A stretch of 64,000 nt of DNA from Paenibacillus xylanexedens (GTDB lineage: Bacteria > Bacillota > Bacilli > Paenibacillales > Paenibacillaceae), in contig NZ_VEBF01000005.1 in assembly GCF_007676705.1 (NCBI RefSeq), positions 124,001-188,000 on the forward strand. The letters are read 5' to 3'. Positions 16,322-25,486 of this stretch are shown here, piece after piece. How positions within the stretch are numbered: the stretch's first letter is position 1; each line of letters opens with the position of its first letter. A model generated the notes under the pieces. The model was not told where the DNA came from and did no database searches. It saw nothing but the letters and a program-made list of their open reading frames with translations. The translations under genes were made by a program, and so were the position numbers.

Positions 16322-17749
16322 TTACGCACGGGGTAACACTATCGTAACGGTCGTTCCTTCCCCGATTTGACTTTCCATGTCGATATATCCATTAAACCGC
16401 TCTACAATCTCTTTGCAAATAGAAAGTCCAAGACCTGAACCGTTCGCTGTGCTTGCATTTTTCGCCCGGTAAAAGCGTTCCTGCACTCTCTCCAGCTCAT
16501 CGCCCGCGATACCGATACCTTGATCACGTATCCGTATAACTACCTCGCTTGGCGTATGTTCCAACTTCAATTCGATTAGCGATGGACTGCCTGAATATTT
16601 GATGGCATTGTCCACAAGGTTGGCGATCGCATGGGACATCAGCATTGGATTCACGTTGGCGTGGACTCTCGTCAGAAGCTTATCCTCCGGTTCCGCTTCC
16701 GCCTCCCTGAACCTAATCTCGATTCCTTTATCTTTGGCCTTGGCACCCATACTCGTTGCGACTTGCTGAATCAGTTCGTTCATTTCCGTCTTCCGGGCTT
16801 CCAGTTCGTTAGAACCAGCCTTGTCGAATCGGGATAGCAACAACAGTTCATTAATCAAGCGCGTCAGCCGATCCGATTCCTGCAGCAGATGAGCATAGAT
16901 TTTTTGCAGCTCCTTGTTCTCGTTCTCCCCTTCAACCAAGTATTGAGAGAAACCACGGATGGCTGCCAAGGGTGTTTTTAACTCGTGAGATACGTTGGAG
17001 ACAAATTGTTTCTGATACTGAATGTAATCATGAAGCTGCCGCCCCATGGAATCCAGCCCATCTGCCAGCATGCCCAGCTCATCCTTCCGGTTTAGATGAA
17101 CTCTCCGAAACTCCTGTCTAGAGAAACTTTGCGCAGCGCCAAGCAACAGCTTAATCGGCTTGGTTGTGTTGCGGGCAATCCACAGGCTGGATAACGTAAT
17201 CAGCACAATAAATCCGCCTGCACCCGCAAACAGGATATAACGGATTTGATCCATAATCGCATAAAAGTAGGAAATGTCCTCCACGAACTCATACACATAA
17301 GCGTTTTGGTAGTATTGATCCTGAATCGGAGTGGCAAAATAAAGCAGATGATCTTCCGTTACGGTGTAGGCATAACTGCCGCTCAGAGCTTTCTCAATAT
17401 TTTTTTCAAAAATAAGAGGTTTGCCATCATTAATGATGATGCCATCCACAGCCAAGCCCAGCAACTGCTTGGAGCTGTCATAGATACGTACTTCCTTGCC
17501 TGAAGCTTTCAGCTTCTCTAGAGCAAGTCTGACAATTTCCTTGGTCTGGGGCTCTCCTGTCGATGATCTATGCTGTGCCAACACCTCACGGAAGGACAAC
17601 TCGGACAGATCCGCCTTCTCCATCATCTGTTTTTCAATGGTAATGAAGCTATAGTAATCGATGGCTTTATTCACCGCAAAAATGATGATGCCAAAGGACA
17701 GTACGGAGAAAAATAAATAATTCAGCAGTAACCGGGTTGCATACTTCAG
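16322..17749 (-). CDS. Sensor histidine kinase with HAMP domain
   Basis: A 475-residue membrane kinase if translation starts at CTG 17749-17747, which overlaps the response regulator stop (CTGA). GGAGG lies about nine bases upstream. This adds 25 residues (LKYATRLLLNYLFFSVLSFG and so on) forming the first transmembrane helix; the first ordinary start, GTG 17674, would delete it. An extracellular sensor region follows (about 26-165), then a second helix, HAMP (about 185-240), HisKA with phospho-acceptor His in VSHELKTPL (about 252), and HATPase motifs LVDNAIKYS, GIGIAG and GSGLGLSI. It should phosphorylate the adjacent regulator. The ligand is unknown. Confidence 0.85.
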   Translation of the reverse strand: MKYATRLLLNYLFFSVLSFGIIIFAVNKAIDYYSFITIEKQMMEKADLSELSFREVLAQHRSSTGEPQTKEIVRLALEKLKASGKEVRIYDSSKQLLGLAVDGIIINDGKPLIFEKNIEKALSGSYAYTVTEDHLLYFATPIQDQYYQNAYVYEFVEDISYFYAIMDQIRYILFAGAGGFIVLITLSSLWIARNTTKPIKLLLGAAQSFSRQEFRRVHLNRKDELGMLADGLDSMGRQLHDYIQYQKQFVSNVSHELKTPLAAIRGFSQYLVEGENENKELQKIYAHLLQESDRLTRLINELLLLSRFDKAGSNELEARKTEMNELIQQVATSMGAKAKDKGIEIRFREAEAEPEDKLLTRVHANVNPMLMSHAIANLVDNAIKYSGSPSLIELKLEHTPSEVVIRIRDQGIGIAGDELERVQERFYRAKNASTANGSGLGLSICKEIVERFNGYIDMESQIGEGTTVTIVLPRA

Positions 17750-18453
17750 GCCTCGCCACCTCCAAGTTGATAGCCAAATCCATAGATCGTCCTGACATAC
17801 TTCGGTTCGTCCGCGTTATCCTCCAGCTTCTTCCGTAATCGCATGATTGTCATGTCCACACTGCGACTGTCTCCCATAAAGTCATATCCCCATCCGATCT
17901 GCAGCAGCTCATCCCGGGTAAAGATTTTGTCTGGCCTTTTGAGTAACGTTTCCAGAATTTTAAACTCTTTGGCCGTTAAAGACACGGGTACACCGTTTTT
18001 TAGCACCCTTCGGCTTTCCAGATCAAATGTCAGCTCTTCATGAATGATGCGTGTAGATTTCACTTCTGTTCCTTCACTTGATTCCTCCTTGCTCTCGTTT
18101 CTTCTCAGAATCACCTTGATCCGAGCGAGCAATTCACGATTGTCAAAGGGTTTGGTCATGTAATCTTCCGCCCCTAGCTCTAGTCCCAACACCTTGTCGA
18201 TTACCTCATTTTTGGCAGAGAGCATGATTACAGGAACGGCACGTTTCCCGGTGATTTCCTTACACAGGTCATATCCGGAGCAGTCAGGCAGCATCAAGTC
18301 AAGCACCACCAGGTCCGGTCCAAAAGCATCCAGCAGCTGCAGGGCTATTTTACCGTTTTCAGCCGTTTGAACGACGTAGTTTTCTCTTCTCAGTACGAGC
18401 TCAATTAAATCTCTGATTGCGACTTCATCGTCAATGACAAGTATTTTCTTCAA
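17746..18453 (-). CDS. OmpR/PhoB-family response regulator
   Basis: A 235-residue regulator. The receiver domain (1-120) has acidic residues in IDDE, phospho-acceptor Asp52 in LDLMLPD, and the conserved Thr/Ser and Lys in MLSAKN and TKPF. The C-terminal winged helix (about 140-230) has the OmpR signature RSVDMTIMRLRKKLED and VRTIYGFGYQL. It is co-transcribed with the kinase, with a 4-nt overlap, and the lipoprotein may be in the same transcript. Its targets cannot be seen here. Confidence 0.92.
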   Translation of the reverse strand: MKKILVIDDEVAIRDLIELVLRRENYVVQTAENGKIALQLLDAFGPDLVVLDLMLPDCSGYDLCKEITGKRAVPVIMLSAKNEVIDKVLGLELGAEDYMTKPFDNRELLARIKVILRRNESKEESSEGTEVKSTRIIHEELTFDLESRRVLKNGVPVSLTAKEFKILETLLKRPDKIFTRDELLQIGWGYDFMGDSRSVDMTIMRLRKKLEDNADEPKYVRTIYGFGYQLGGGEA

Positions 18454-18607
18454 TGTGCACCCCTTCTAGCCTTGTTCCCCAGCTTGAATCATCATTTACC
18501 CCCATCTTAGCATAGACACTTTAGATTCCTCCACCAACTGGAAGGTGAGGTATATTCCACTGAGCCCAACATAACTTGTAATAAACCCAAAGAAAGGAGA
18601 ACAATCC

Positions 18608-18865
18608 ATGGATCTGCTCTGGGTACTCATTGTTGGTGGACTTATTGGCTGGTTAAGCGGCAACTTGATTGGGCGGGACGTACCGGGCGGTGTACTTGGG
18701 AACATTATTGCGGGTTTTATCGGTTCCTGGTTAGGAACGGAATTGCTGGGACCAAGGGGGCCGGTGATTGGCGGATTTCATATTATTCCAGCCATCGTTG
18801 GCTCGATTATTGCCCTGCTTATCTTCTTCGCGCTGGCACGCGGCGGAGCCTTCCGAAGACGTTAA
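18608..18865 (+). CDS. GlsB/YeaQ/YmgE-family small membrane protein
   Basis: An 85-residue glycine-rich membrane protein with three hydrophobic segments and the family pattern GGLIGWLSGNLIG, GNIIAGFIGSWLG and a C-terminal hydrophobic helix ending in basic residues. Members are called transglycosylase-associated or GlsB-like and are commonly stress-induced; no enzymatic activity is established. It starts at ATG 18608 after AAAGGAG. It converges on the reductase gene, with a shared terminator between them. Confidence 0.85.
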   Translation: MDLLWVLIVGGLIGWLSGNLIGRDVPGGVLGNIIAGFIGSWLGTELLGPRGPVIGGFHIIPAIVGSIIALLIFFALARGGAFRRR

Positions 18866-18948
18866 CCAAGAGAGGCGGAAACCGATACCGTCGTTATTAG
18901 ATATTTTTATTAAGATGCTGACAGAGCATAAAGGCACAGGATAAACAT

Positions 18949-19002
18949 AAAAGGACCGAAAGCATTCATCGATGGAAGATGAACACTTACGGTCCTTTTT
19001 TA
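18949..19002. terminator. Bidirectional intrinsic terminator
   Basis: AAAAGGACCG pairs with CGGTCCTTTT around a long loop. T-runs follow on both strands, so it serves the converging genes on either side. Confidence 0.85.
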
Positions 19003-19935
19003 AAATGTAATGACAATTTTACCTACAGCGTGGTGGGTTTCACTCAAAGCATGTGCATCATAAATACCCTGTCTACTAAACGGGAATGTTGCCCCTACAA
19101 TCGACTTTATCTTTTTCTCTTCCATTAGATCTGCCATTCTCTGCAATTGATCACCATCTGGCTGTAGCCAAATCCCCTTTGCTGATACATTGTGAGACTT
19201 AGCAGTATCATGATTGGGTTCACCAACAATGGTGATTAGTCTTCCGGTATTTGGCTTAAGCACCTTATAGCTATTCTCAGCTACTTCTCCACCCATCGTG
19301 TCAAACACTAAATCTATATCTTTTAGAATCTCTTCAAAGTTTTCCTTTTTGTAATCAATGACCTGATCAGCACCTAACGAATAAAGAAGTTCATGATTTT
19401 TTTCACTTGCTGTTGTAATAACATGAGCGCCGGCATACTTTGCTAATTGAATGGCATAGATACCTACACCACCAGCTCCAGCGTGAATAAGTACAGTTTC
19501 ACCTTCTTTTAGATCGCCATGAGTAAACAGTGCCTGCCATGCTGTTAAACCAGCTAAAGGTACAGCCGCAGCCTCCTCATATGAGATTGAATCAGGTAGT
19601 TTTGCCAGTAGGTACTCATCAACTGCTGTATACTCAGCATACGCACCGAAACGAGTTGTTTCAGGACGACTGAATACTCGATCCCCAACGTTCCACTTCG
19701 TAACGTTTGAACCAATTTCAGTTATGACTCCAGCTACATCCCAACCTAAGATAATAGGGAATTCCCAATCAAACATTTCTTTTAAGTAACCCTCTCTTAA
19801 TTTCCAATCGATTGGATTAATGGATGTAGCCTCTAGTTTTACAACCACTTGATTGGCTTCTGCCCTTGGTTTATTCACTTCCTGCTCAACTAACTCTTCT
19901 TTACTTCCATATTGATTAATCACAACTGCTTTCAT
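19000..19935 (-). CDS. Medium-chain NAD(P)H:quinone reductase-like oxidoreductase
   Basis: A 311-residue zinc-independent MDR enzyme. The N-terminal GroES-like domain has the motif ATSINPIDWKLREG, the nucleotide-binding motif is HAGAGGVGIYAIQLA (about 150), and a second conserved stretch DLVFDTMGG follows. Zinc-ligand cysteines and histidines are absent, so it should reduce enones or quinones with NADPH rather than oxidise alcohols. It starts at ATG 19935 after AGGAGTGTTACAAA. No operon partner is evident. A distant relative lies at 57979-58995. Confidence 0.85.
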   Translation of the reverse strand: MKAVVINQYGSKEELVEQEVNKPRAEANQVVVKLEATSINPIDWKLREGYLKEMFDWEFPIILGWDVAGVITEIGSNVTKWNVGDRVFSRPETTRFGAYAEYTAVDEYLLAKLPDSISYEEAAAVPLAGLTAWQALFTHGDLKEGETVLIHAGAGGVGIYAIQLAKYAGAHVITTASEKNHELLYSLGADQVIDYKKENFEEILKDIDLVFDTMGGEVAENSYKVLKPNTGRLITIVGEPNHDTAKSHNVSAKGIWLQPDGDQLQRMADLMEEKKIKSIVGATFPFSRQGIYDAHALSETHHAVGKIVITF

Positions 19936-20130
19936 TTTTGTAACACTCCTTTAAGCTAATAGCTTTTACGTGCTATTCCCGATTATTTATTTATATCTAG
20001 TCACTGAGAGTTCATGAATATTATCGTTACTCATTTTTAACAACCAGGATAAAATTATGCAAAAACATTTAATTATTAAATGTTTGCCAATAGGGAATTG
20101 AAAATCGGCTACTTGGAAATATGAATAATT

Positions 20131-20188
20131 CCCTACCAAAATTGAACAAAAGCAGCCGGTCCTCTTGACCGACTGCCTCCTTAGTTCA
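20131..20188. repeat. Family A repeat (copy A3, short)
   Basis: Edge CCCTACCAAAATTGAACAAA, then hairpin GCAGCCGGTC-CTCT-TGACCGACTGC with tail CTCCTTAGTTCA. The interior seen in other copies is missing. The right edge supplies the TAA stop of the MFS gene. On the minus strand it is a terminator with TTTTGTTC. Confidence 0.75.
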
Positions 20189-21365
20189 CCACTTGATTTT
20201 GAATTTTACCTTCTTTCTTTCCATACAACATGTAATATAGAAAAAATGTAGCTAAAACAATTAATCCGAGTATTACATACAAACCACTATATCCTGTAGC
20301 TGGAACTATCAAACCGATAATAGATGGGCCAAATCCGTTCCCTAGATCATAAAATATAAAGAACGTCGCAGTTGCTAAGCCAACTCGGTGAGGTTCAGCT
20401 AAATTGATGGCTATGGCTTGAGTTACGGAAGAAATATTACCAAATCCCAATGCAACTAATGCTCCTACCAATAACAATGTAAAGCTATTGTTAACTGAGC
20501 TTAAAAGAAGCATCCCTACTCCATATATAATAAGAGCCGGATATATGATAATGTTAGCTCCTCTTTTGTCCATTATTCGTCCAGTAAAAGGTCGTGATAT
20601 TAAGACAAAAAAAGTATATACCATAAAGAAGAAACTTGCTGTGTCTACTAACCCTAACTCCAAAGCATAAATATTTAAATATGAAACTATACCGGAAAAA
20701 CAAAAAGTCATGAAAAAAATAATAATTGCGATCGGCATTGCTTTTGGCTCAATAAAGTCAGAGATTTTTATTCCCTTTTTATTGTTCTTCTTAATCTTGA
20801 ATGTTGCGGGAAACTTCAGAAAAAATGCGATTACTAAACTAAAAATTCCAAGCAATAAGCTTAAAGAAAAAATCATATCAAAGTTTGAATTTCGACTCAA
20901 AACTAAACCAATAAATGGACCGATTCCTGTGGCCAAGGCCGTACTAATTGCAAAATAACTTATCCCTTCACCTTTTCGTGATGCAGGAAGGCTAAATACA
21001 ACAACCGTACTCACAATTGTAGATATAATACCCACTGTGATCCCGTTTAAAAGCCGATTTAAGATGAGAAAGTTAACATTAAGATGAACGAAATAAAGTA
21101 ATGTAGTTAAAATTAATAAAAACAAGCTGGTCATCAAGATTTTTTTGGAAGGTATACGACGTCCTGTAAACAAACGCCCTAATAAAGAACCGATAATAAA
21201 AATACCTGCGACGATACCAGCTTGGCCGGTTGATGCATCAAATTCATTAATTGCATAAAGAGTGATCGTCGCGTTTAATAAAAAGAAAATTAATGTCATG
21301 ATGAAATTGACAGACGAAAGAATAATAAAGTTTTTCGTCCACAGTTTAGGATTCGTGTGGTTCAT
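20181..21365 (-). CDS. MFS transporter (drug/sugar efflux type)
   Basis: A 394-residue twelve-helix MFS protein with the cytoplasmic loop motif GRLFTGRRIPSKK between helices 2 and 3 and its repeat GRIMDKRG between helices 8 and 9. It belongs to the 12-helix exporter group; the substrate is unknown. It starts at ATG 21365 after TAGGAGGATGTT, nine bases after the metallo-hydrolase gene, so both form an operon. Its stop codon lies in a family A repeat edge. The AsnC regulator encoded divergently upstream may control it. Confidence 0.78.
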   Translation of the reverse strand: MNHTNPKLWTKNFIILSSVNFIMTLIFFLLNATITLYAINEFDASTGQAGIVAGIFIIGSLLGRLFTGRRIPSKKILMTSLFLLILTTLLYFVHLNVNFLILNRLLNGITVGIISTIVSTVVVFSLPASRKGEGISYFAISTALATGIGPFIGLVLSRNSNFDMIFSLSLLLGIFSLVIAFFLKFPATFKIKKNNKKGIKISDFIEPKAMPIAIIIFFMTFCFSGIVSYLNIYALELGLVDTASFFFMVYTFFVLISRPFTGRIMDKRGANIIIYPALIIYGVGMLLLSSVNNSFTLLLVGALVALGFGNISSVTQAIAINLAEPHRVGLATATFFIFYDLGNGFGPSIIGLIVPATGYSGLYVILGLIVLATFFLYYMLYGKKEGKIQNQVVN

Positions 21366-21374
21366 AACATCCTC

Positions 21375-22139
21375 CTAAAAAGTGTACGATTCGCCGTCTT
21401 CGGGAACTAATAAGCTAGAGGTGAATCCCTTTTCTTCTCCAAAGCTTTTTAGTTCTTTTCTAGATAATGTCCAATGATTAACGGCTTCCATATGGACTGA
21501 TATAATTTTGGCGTTGGGAGCCGCCTTATGCACCTCGTAAACATCTTCTTTGCCCATTATAAGTGAGCCCCAATCATGGAAACTATTATTTCCAGCGTTC
21601 AACACGATAATCTCAGGCGTGTGGGAAATGATTTCATTTTTGACACCTTCATACCATACTGTATCTCCGGCAAGGTACAACGTCTTCTCATTGGGATGTT
21701 TGAAGACAACACCACATACCTGTCCCATCATTTTTAATAAATCTTTCCCTCTGCCGTGCTCGCCTTTTGTTTTAATTAACTGAATACCTTCAAAAAGGGT
21801 ATCTTCAGTAAGTACTTCTACTTGTTGAAAACCGTCACTTTCAACTTGTTTAGCATCTTCTTCGTTTTGTACAAAAACTTTGATGCCTTTTGGAAGCACT
21901 GCTTTGGCTATATCATCGTAGTGATCCAGATGCAAATGAGTCAGAATAACAGCATCGACATCTTTAATGATATCGTAAACGGACATGGGCAAGTTAATTA
22001 TAGGATTTCTCAAATCCTCTCTGATCCCCGCCGAGAATGGATCATATAGACCCTTGTCCGCGAGTAATGGATCGACTAGGAACTTTTTACCTGCATAATG
22101 AACAATGATTGTTGCATTTCGAACGAGTTGAATGTGCAT
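21375..22139 (-). CDS. Metallo-beta-lactamase-fold hydrolase (UlaG-like)
   Basis: A 254-residue MBL-fold protein with the metal motif HLHLDH (about 68-73), a third histidine in GEHGRG, an aspartate in LAGDTVWY and a final histidine in SVHMEAVNHW. These match the UlaG/YtnP-like branch that hydrolyses lactone or phosphoester bonds, not antibiotic beta-lactamases. It starts at ATG 22139 with GGAGAA upstream, first gene of the pair with the MFS exporter. The natural substrate is unknown. The divergent AsnC gene begins 141 bp away. Confidence 0.82.
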   Translation of the reverse strand: MHIQLVRNATIIVHYAGKKFLVDPLLADKGLYDPFSAGIREDLRNPIINLPMSVYDIIKDVDAVILTHLHLDHYDDIAKAVLPKGIKVFVQNEEDAKQVESDGFQQVEVLTEDTLFEGIQLIKTKGEHGRGKDLLKMMGQVCGVVFKHPNEKTLYLAGDTVWYEGVKNEIISHTPEIIVLNAGNNSFHDWGSLIMGKEDVYEVHKAAPNAKIISVHMEAVNHWTLSRKELKSFGEEKGFTSSLLVPEDGESYTF

Positions 22140-22280
22140 ATTTATATATAATTCTCCTTCTGTTTTTTAATTTTGTTTGTTGACAATGATAAGTTTATAC
22201 TAAATGCAAACTTCAAATACACAGATTAAATAAAGTGTATTGGTCTTTTTACTTTATTTTTTAAAGGAGATGCTTTTGAT

Positions 22281-22694
22281 TTGGATCAAACAGATAAACG
22301 AATTATTGAAGAACTGAGCCAAAATAGCCGAATTACGATGAAAGAATTAGGGGAAAGAGTTCATCTAACTGGACCTGCAGCAGCAGCCCGGGTAGAAAAA
22401 CTTGAGGATACTGGAGTTATAGAGGGATACAGCATTAAAGTTAATCACGCAAAATTAGGATGTTTTACGTATGCATTTCTAAATATCTATATTAAAGATA
22501 CACACCATCAACCATTTCTTTCATTTATTCATTCTAAAGAGGATCACATCCTAAATAATTACAAAATAAGCGGTGATGGATGCTATCTGCTTGAATGTAG
22601 GTTTCCAAGTAACGAAGCGTTAAACCAATTTTTATTAGAGTTGAACAATTATGCTAACTACAAATTATCCATTGTAATCGATAAAACCTTGTAA
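22281..22694 (+). CDS. Lrp/AsnC-family transcriptional regulator
   Basis: A 137-residue regulator with an N-terminal AsnC-type HTH (DQTDKRIIEELSQNSRITMKE, then LTGPAAAARVEKLEDTGVI) and a C-terminal RAM/AsnC ligand domain (from about 65). The start is TTG 22281, after AAAGGAG, which gives the standard family N-terminus. It is divergent from the MBL-MFS pair and is a plausible regulator of it, perhaps in response to an amino acid or related compound. Confidence 0.85.
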   Translation: MDQTDKRIIEELSQNSRITMKELGERVHLTGPAAAARVEKLEDTGVIEGYSIKVNHAKLGCFTYAFLNIYIKDTHHQPFLSFIHSKEDHILNNYKISGDGCYLLECRFPSNEALNQFLLELNNYANYKLSIVIDKTL

Positions 22695-22720
22695 ACAAAA
22701 ACGTACAAAGAAACTTGTAT

Positions 22721-22806
22721 TTCTAAGAAACGAAAAAAGGCAGCCGATCATGTTGATCCGCTGCCTCCTTTGGTTTTATTAAGCTATCGTTTCCCGAGAG
22801 TTAAAT
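22721..22806. repeat. Family A repeat (copy A4)
   Basis: Hairpin GGCAGCCGATCATGTTGATCCGCTGCC, interior CTCCTTTGGTTTTATTAAG, then CTATCGTTTCCCGAGAGTTAAAT. On the minus strand the hairpin ends in TTTTTTCG, a terminator pointing away from both flanking plus-strand genes, so it belongs to the degraded minus-strand unit next to it. Confidence 0.8.
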
Positions 22807-22868
22807 TCGCATATCATGTTTATGGCCCGATCCACATCGGACGGGTCTCTGCCTTCATATGAATCTAA
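22779..22868 (-). pseudogene. Gene tail ending in repeat A4
   Basis: Twenty-nine open codons read LDSYEGRDPSDVDRAINMIC then EFNSRETIA and end at TAA (22779-22781) in repeat A4. A stop lies just upstream and there is no start. It is probably a C-terminal gene relic of unknown family. Confidence 0.45.
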
Positions 22869-22980
22869 TTAAAGTACAGTCGATAAACGTAGCAATCTCC
22901 AATGTCATCCCTATCACCCTATCTTCCTTATCTCAGATTAACAAGAGATTATAGGCAATATATATTATTCAGGCAAGATC

Positions 22981-23024
22981 AAAACAAACCGACGGGTGTT
23001 TCATTACACGGCGGTTTGTTTTAA
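22981..23024. terminator. Hairpin before the BCCT gene
   Basis: AAAACAAACCG pairs with CGGTTTGTTTT, with further pairing inside. T-rich sequence follows on the plus strand (TTTTAATTTATC). It may end an upstream transcript. Confidence 0.65.
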
Positions 23025-23116
23025 TTTATCAACAGCTGGCTTTCCGAAATATTACAGGTCGGACTAGCACATACTAAGGAACAGTTGGCTGAAGCTTACA
23101 TAACGGAGGTCTCATC

Positions 23117-24673
23117 ATGGTATTTACAATCACAATTATCATCGTTGCACTGTTTGCAATATGGGGAGCCGTCGCTCCTGATCAGCTGGCGGATGTGGCT
23201 AACGTTGCCTACAACTTCTCTATTCAGAATTTTGGCTGGTTTTATTTGCTAGCGACACTGTTCTTCCTGATCTTCGCTTTCTATCTGGCGTTCAGCCGAT
23301 TTGGCGGTATTAGGCTGGGGGATGACGATGATGAACCAGAATATTCTACGGTTTCCTGGCTGTCCATGCTGTTTAGCGCTGGTATGGGCATTGGGCTGGT
23401 TTTCTGGGGAGTTGCTGAACCGCTGTCCCACTATTTATCTGCACCGGAGGGGGCGGTACCCGAAACAACGCAAGCAGCCATACTTTCAATGCGTTATTCC
23501 TTTTTCCACTGGGGGCTGCATCCTTGGGCTATCTATACCGTCATCGGCTTAGCGCTTGCTTACTTCCAGTTCCGGAAAGGATTCAAAGGGCTGATCAGTT
23601 CCACCTTTATTCCTCTGATAGGTGAGCGTCTTGCTGCAGGCTGGCTTGGTAAGGTCATTGATATTCTGGCGGTCATTTCCACCATCTTTGGTGTTGCGAC
23701 CTCGCTTGGATTGGGTGCACTTCAGATCGGCGGGGGTCTGAATCACTTATTCGGTATTCCTAACTCAATTCTGTCTCAGGTTGCCATTATCACAGTTGTA
23801 ACCGTACTGTTTTTAATCTCGGCAACCTCAGGTCTGGATAAAGGTATTAAGATTCTGAGCAACGTCAACCTCGTTATAGCTGTGCTATTAATGGTGTTTG
23901 TATTGGTGACTGGACCGACTTCTTTTATATTTGACACATTCACAACAACCTTGGGCAGTTACATGCAGAATATTATTAACATGAGTTTGAGACTGACGCC
24001 GTTCTCAAGAGAAACATGGATTGGAGCATGGACGTTATTTTACTGGGCATGGTGGATCTCGTGGGCTCCCTTTGTCGGCACTTTTATCGCAAGGGTATCC
24101 AGAGGAAGAACCATAAAGGAATTTGTAATTTACGTCATGGTTATTCCAAGTCTTTTCGGATTTATCTGGTTCTCCGTCTTCGGCGGAACAGGACTTCACA
24201 TGGAATTGTTCAATGCCGCTCATCTGGCGGAGGCCGTCAAGGAAGATACGACAACCGCTTTATTCCTTATGTTGGAGCAGCTGCCTTTGGGCACGATCGT
24301 AGCATTCATCGCTACACTCCTGATCATGATCTTCTTTATTACGTCGGCTGATTCGGCTACCTTTGTACTGGGCATGCTCACTTCAGATGGCAAGCTGGAT
24401 CCAAGTACAAAAGTGAAATTAACCTGGGGAATCATGCAGTCCGCCATCGCGGTAGTACTGCTAATCAGCGGGGGGTTAAACGGCCTCCAGACGGCATCCA
24501 TTGTAACCGCATTGCCGTTCGCTGTTGTCCTTATCGGTATGTGTTTCTCCCTGCTCAAGGCTCTAAAGGCTGAGGACAAAGAGCGCCGTCAGAAGGAAAA
24601 ACGGCAGCGCCAAAAGCTGAAACGACTGCTGGAGGAACAAGAACACTCGCTGAATGAAATTCCCGGCAGGTAA
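23117..24673 (+). CDS. opuD: BCCT-family glycine betaine transporter
   Basis: A 518-residue twelve-helix BCCT transporter. The glycine-rich signature LFSAGMGIGLVFWGVAEP (about 87-104) and the conserved WTLFYWAWWISWAPFVGTFIA region are present, with a charged C-terminal tail (EDKERRQKEKRQRQKLKRLL) of the kind that senses osmotic stress in BetP. It imports betaine or a related trimethylammonium osmolyte with Na+. It starts at ATG 23117 after ACGGAGGT. Two terminators in series follow. OpuD-like naming is by similarity; carnitine or choline transport is possible. Confidence 0.85.
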   Translation: MVFTITIIIVALFAIWGAVAPDQLADVANVAYNFSIQNFGWFYLLATLFFLIFAFYLAFSRFGGIRLGDDDDEPEYSTVSWLSMLFSAGMGIGLVFWGVAEPLSHYLSAPEGAVPETTQAAILSMRYSFFHWGLHPWAIYTVIGLALAYFQFRKGFKGLISSTFIPLIGERLAAGWLGKVIDILAVISTIFGVATSLGLGALQIGGGLNHLFGIPNSILSQVAIITVVTVLFLISATSGLDKGIKILSNVNLVIAVLLMVFVLVTGPTSFIFDTFTTTLGSYMQNIINMSLRLTPFSRETWIGAWTLFYWAWWISWAPFVGTFIARVSRGRTIKEFVIYVMVIPSLFGFIWFSVFGGTGLHMELFNAAHLAEAVKEDTTTALFLMLEQLPLGTIVAFIATLLIMIFFITSADSATFVLGMLTSDGKLDPSTKVKLTWGIMQSAIAVVLLISGGLNGLQTASIVTALPFAVVLIGMCFSLLKALKAEDKERRQKEKRQRQKLKRLLEEQEHSLNEIPGR

Positions 24674-24697
24674 TGTACACTTGATCTCTATAGAGAT

Positions 24698-24726
24698 GGT
24701 ACCTGCCTTAAGGCGGGTGCCTTTTT
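24698..24726 (+). terminator. Intrinsic terminator of the BCCT gene
   Basis: GGTACCTGCCTTAAGGCGGG then TGCC forms a tight stem followed by TTTTTAT. Confidence 0.85.
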
Positions 24727-24763
24727 ATATCTTGTTCCTCGACATAATTCGTTAAAACAAACA

Positions 24764-24790
24764 AAAGCCCGCGTCCTTGCGGGCTTTTAA
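24764..24790. terminator. Second terminator hairpin
   Basis: AAAAGCCCGC-GTCCT-TGCGGGCTTTT is symmetric with A- and T-runs on both sides and can act in both directions. Just before it, TTGTTCCTCGACAT (24733-24746) matches the edge motif of family B repeats. Confidence 0.8.
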
Positions 24791-24829
24791 TTATTTCATG
24801 GTATTGAGTTTCACAGCCTAAGGATCGAA

Positions 24830-24985
24830 TTAATGATCTGTTGGTACCTGAGTCATCATATCGTTAACCTGGGTTACAAAGGCTCCTTCATTCGGGCCCA
24901 ATGCTTCAAGAGGCATCGCATGCGGATTGTCTTTGAGATCTGTCATGAGTTCTGTTTGATCCCTAGGCGGAATGATTTCTAACAC
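24830..24985 (-). CDS. Short open frame, possible gene remnant
   Basis: Fifty-one codons from GTG 24985 to TAA, with the C-terminal half reading NPHAMPLEALGPNEGAFVTQ and ending QVPTDH. The composition looks like real protein, but no ribosome site precedes the GTG and a stop lies directly upstream in frame. I do not recognise it; it may be the tail of a lost gene. Confidence 0.35.
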   Translation of the reverse strand: MLEIIPPRDQTELMTDLKDNPHAMPLEALGPNEGAFVTQVNDMMTQVPTDH

Positions 24986-25049
24986 TTATTTATACTATAA
25001 ACGTTCCCCGCCGTATAATAATGCATCATCTAAACAGTTCCTGGAGGAG

Positions 25050-25481
25050 TTAATGTACAATGAGGACTGGGCAACTTGATAGCTGTGAAACCTTGTGACT
25101 GACACTTCCAAGCATCATTTCTTTTACACCCCTTAGCCCACGGCTTCCGATAATTATAAGTTGCTGCTCGGTATCCCTTGCATAATTCAATATTTCATGC
25201 CCAGGGTCTCCCTTAAGATGAACAGTTTCCGGATTAATCCCCGCAGACTTTAATTTAGATTTGGCTTGATGCAACTGTTCCAAACTCGCTTTTTCCATTT
25301 CGTTCAGTATGTCTTCCAAAAAATTCTCTGGTACATATGTCATGCCGCTCGACACATAATCCTGGCTGACATTAACCAAGGTAACTTGAATTTGTTTATT
25401 TTGGACTATTTCAACGGTTGCATCAAGGAGTTTGTTCGTTATTTCAGCTTTATCAATGGCCACCATAATTTTGTCAAACAT
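25050..25481 (-). CDS. Universal stress protein UspA family
   Basis: A 143-residue cytoplasmic USP domain. It begins MFDKIMVAIDKAE and carries the nucleotide-binding pattern GSRGLRGVKEMMLGSVSHKV near the end, followed by CPVLIVH. This ATP-binding motif places it among ATP-binding USPs. I prefer ATG 25481, nine bases after AAAGGATG, over ATG 25490, which overlaps the permease stop and its own ribosome site. It is downstream of, and translationally close to, the CynX-type transporter. Confidence 0.88.
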   Translation of the reverse strand: MFDKIMVAIDKAEITNKLLDATVEIVQNKQIQVTLVNVSQDYVSSGMTYVPENFLEDILNEMEKASLEQLHQAKSKLKSAGINPETVHLKGDPGHEILNYARDTEQQLIIIGSRGLRGVKEMMLGSVSHKVSQLSSCPVLIVH

Positions 25482-25486
25482 CGTTA

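Noticed and set aside
23249..24579. Minus-strand open frames opposite the BCCT transporter
   Set aside because: They are shadows of a conserved membrane protein gene with no ribosome sites or recognisable domains.
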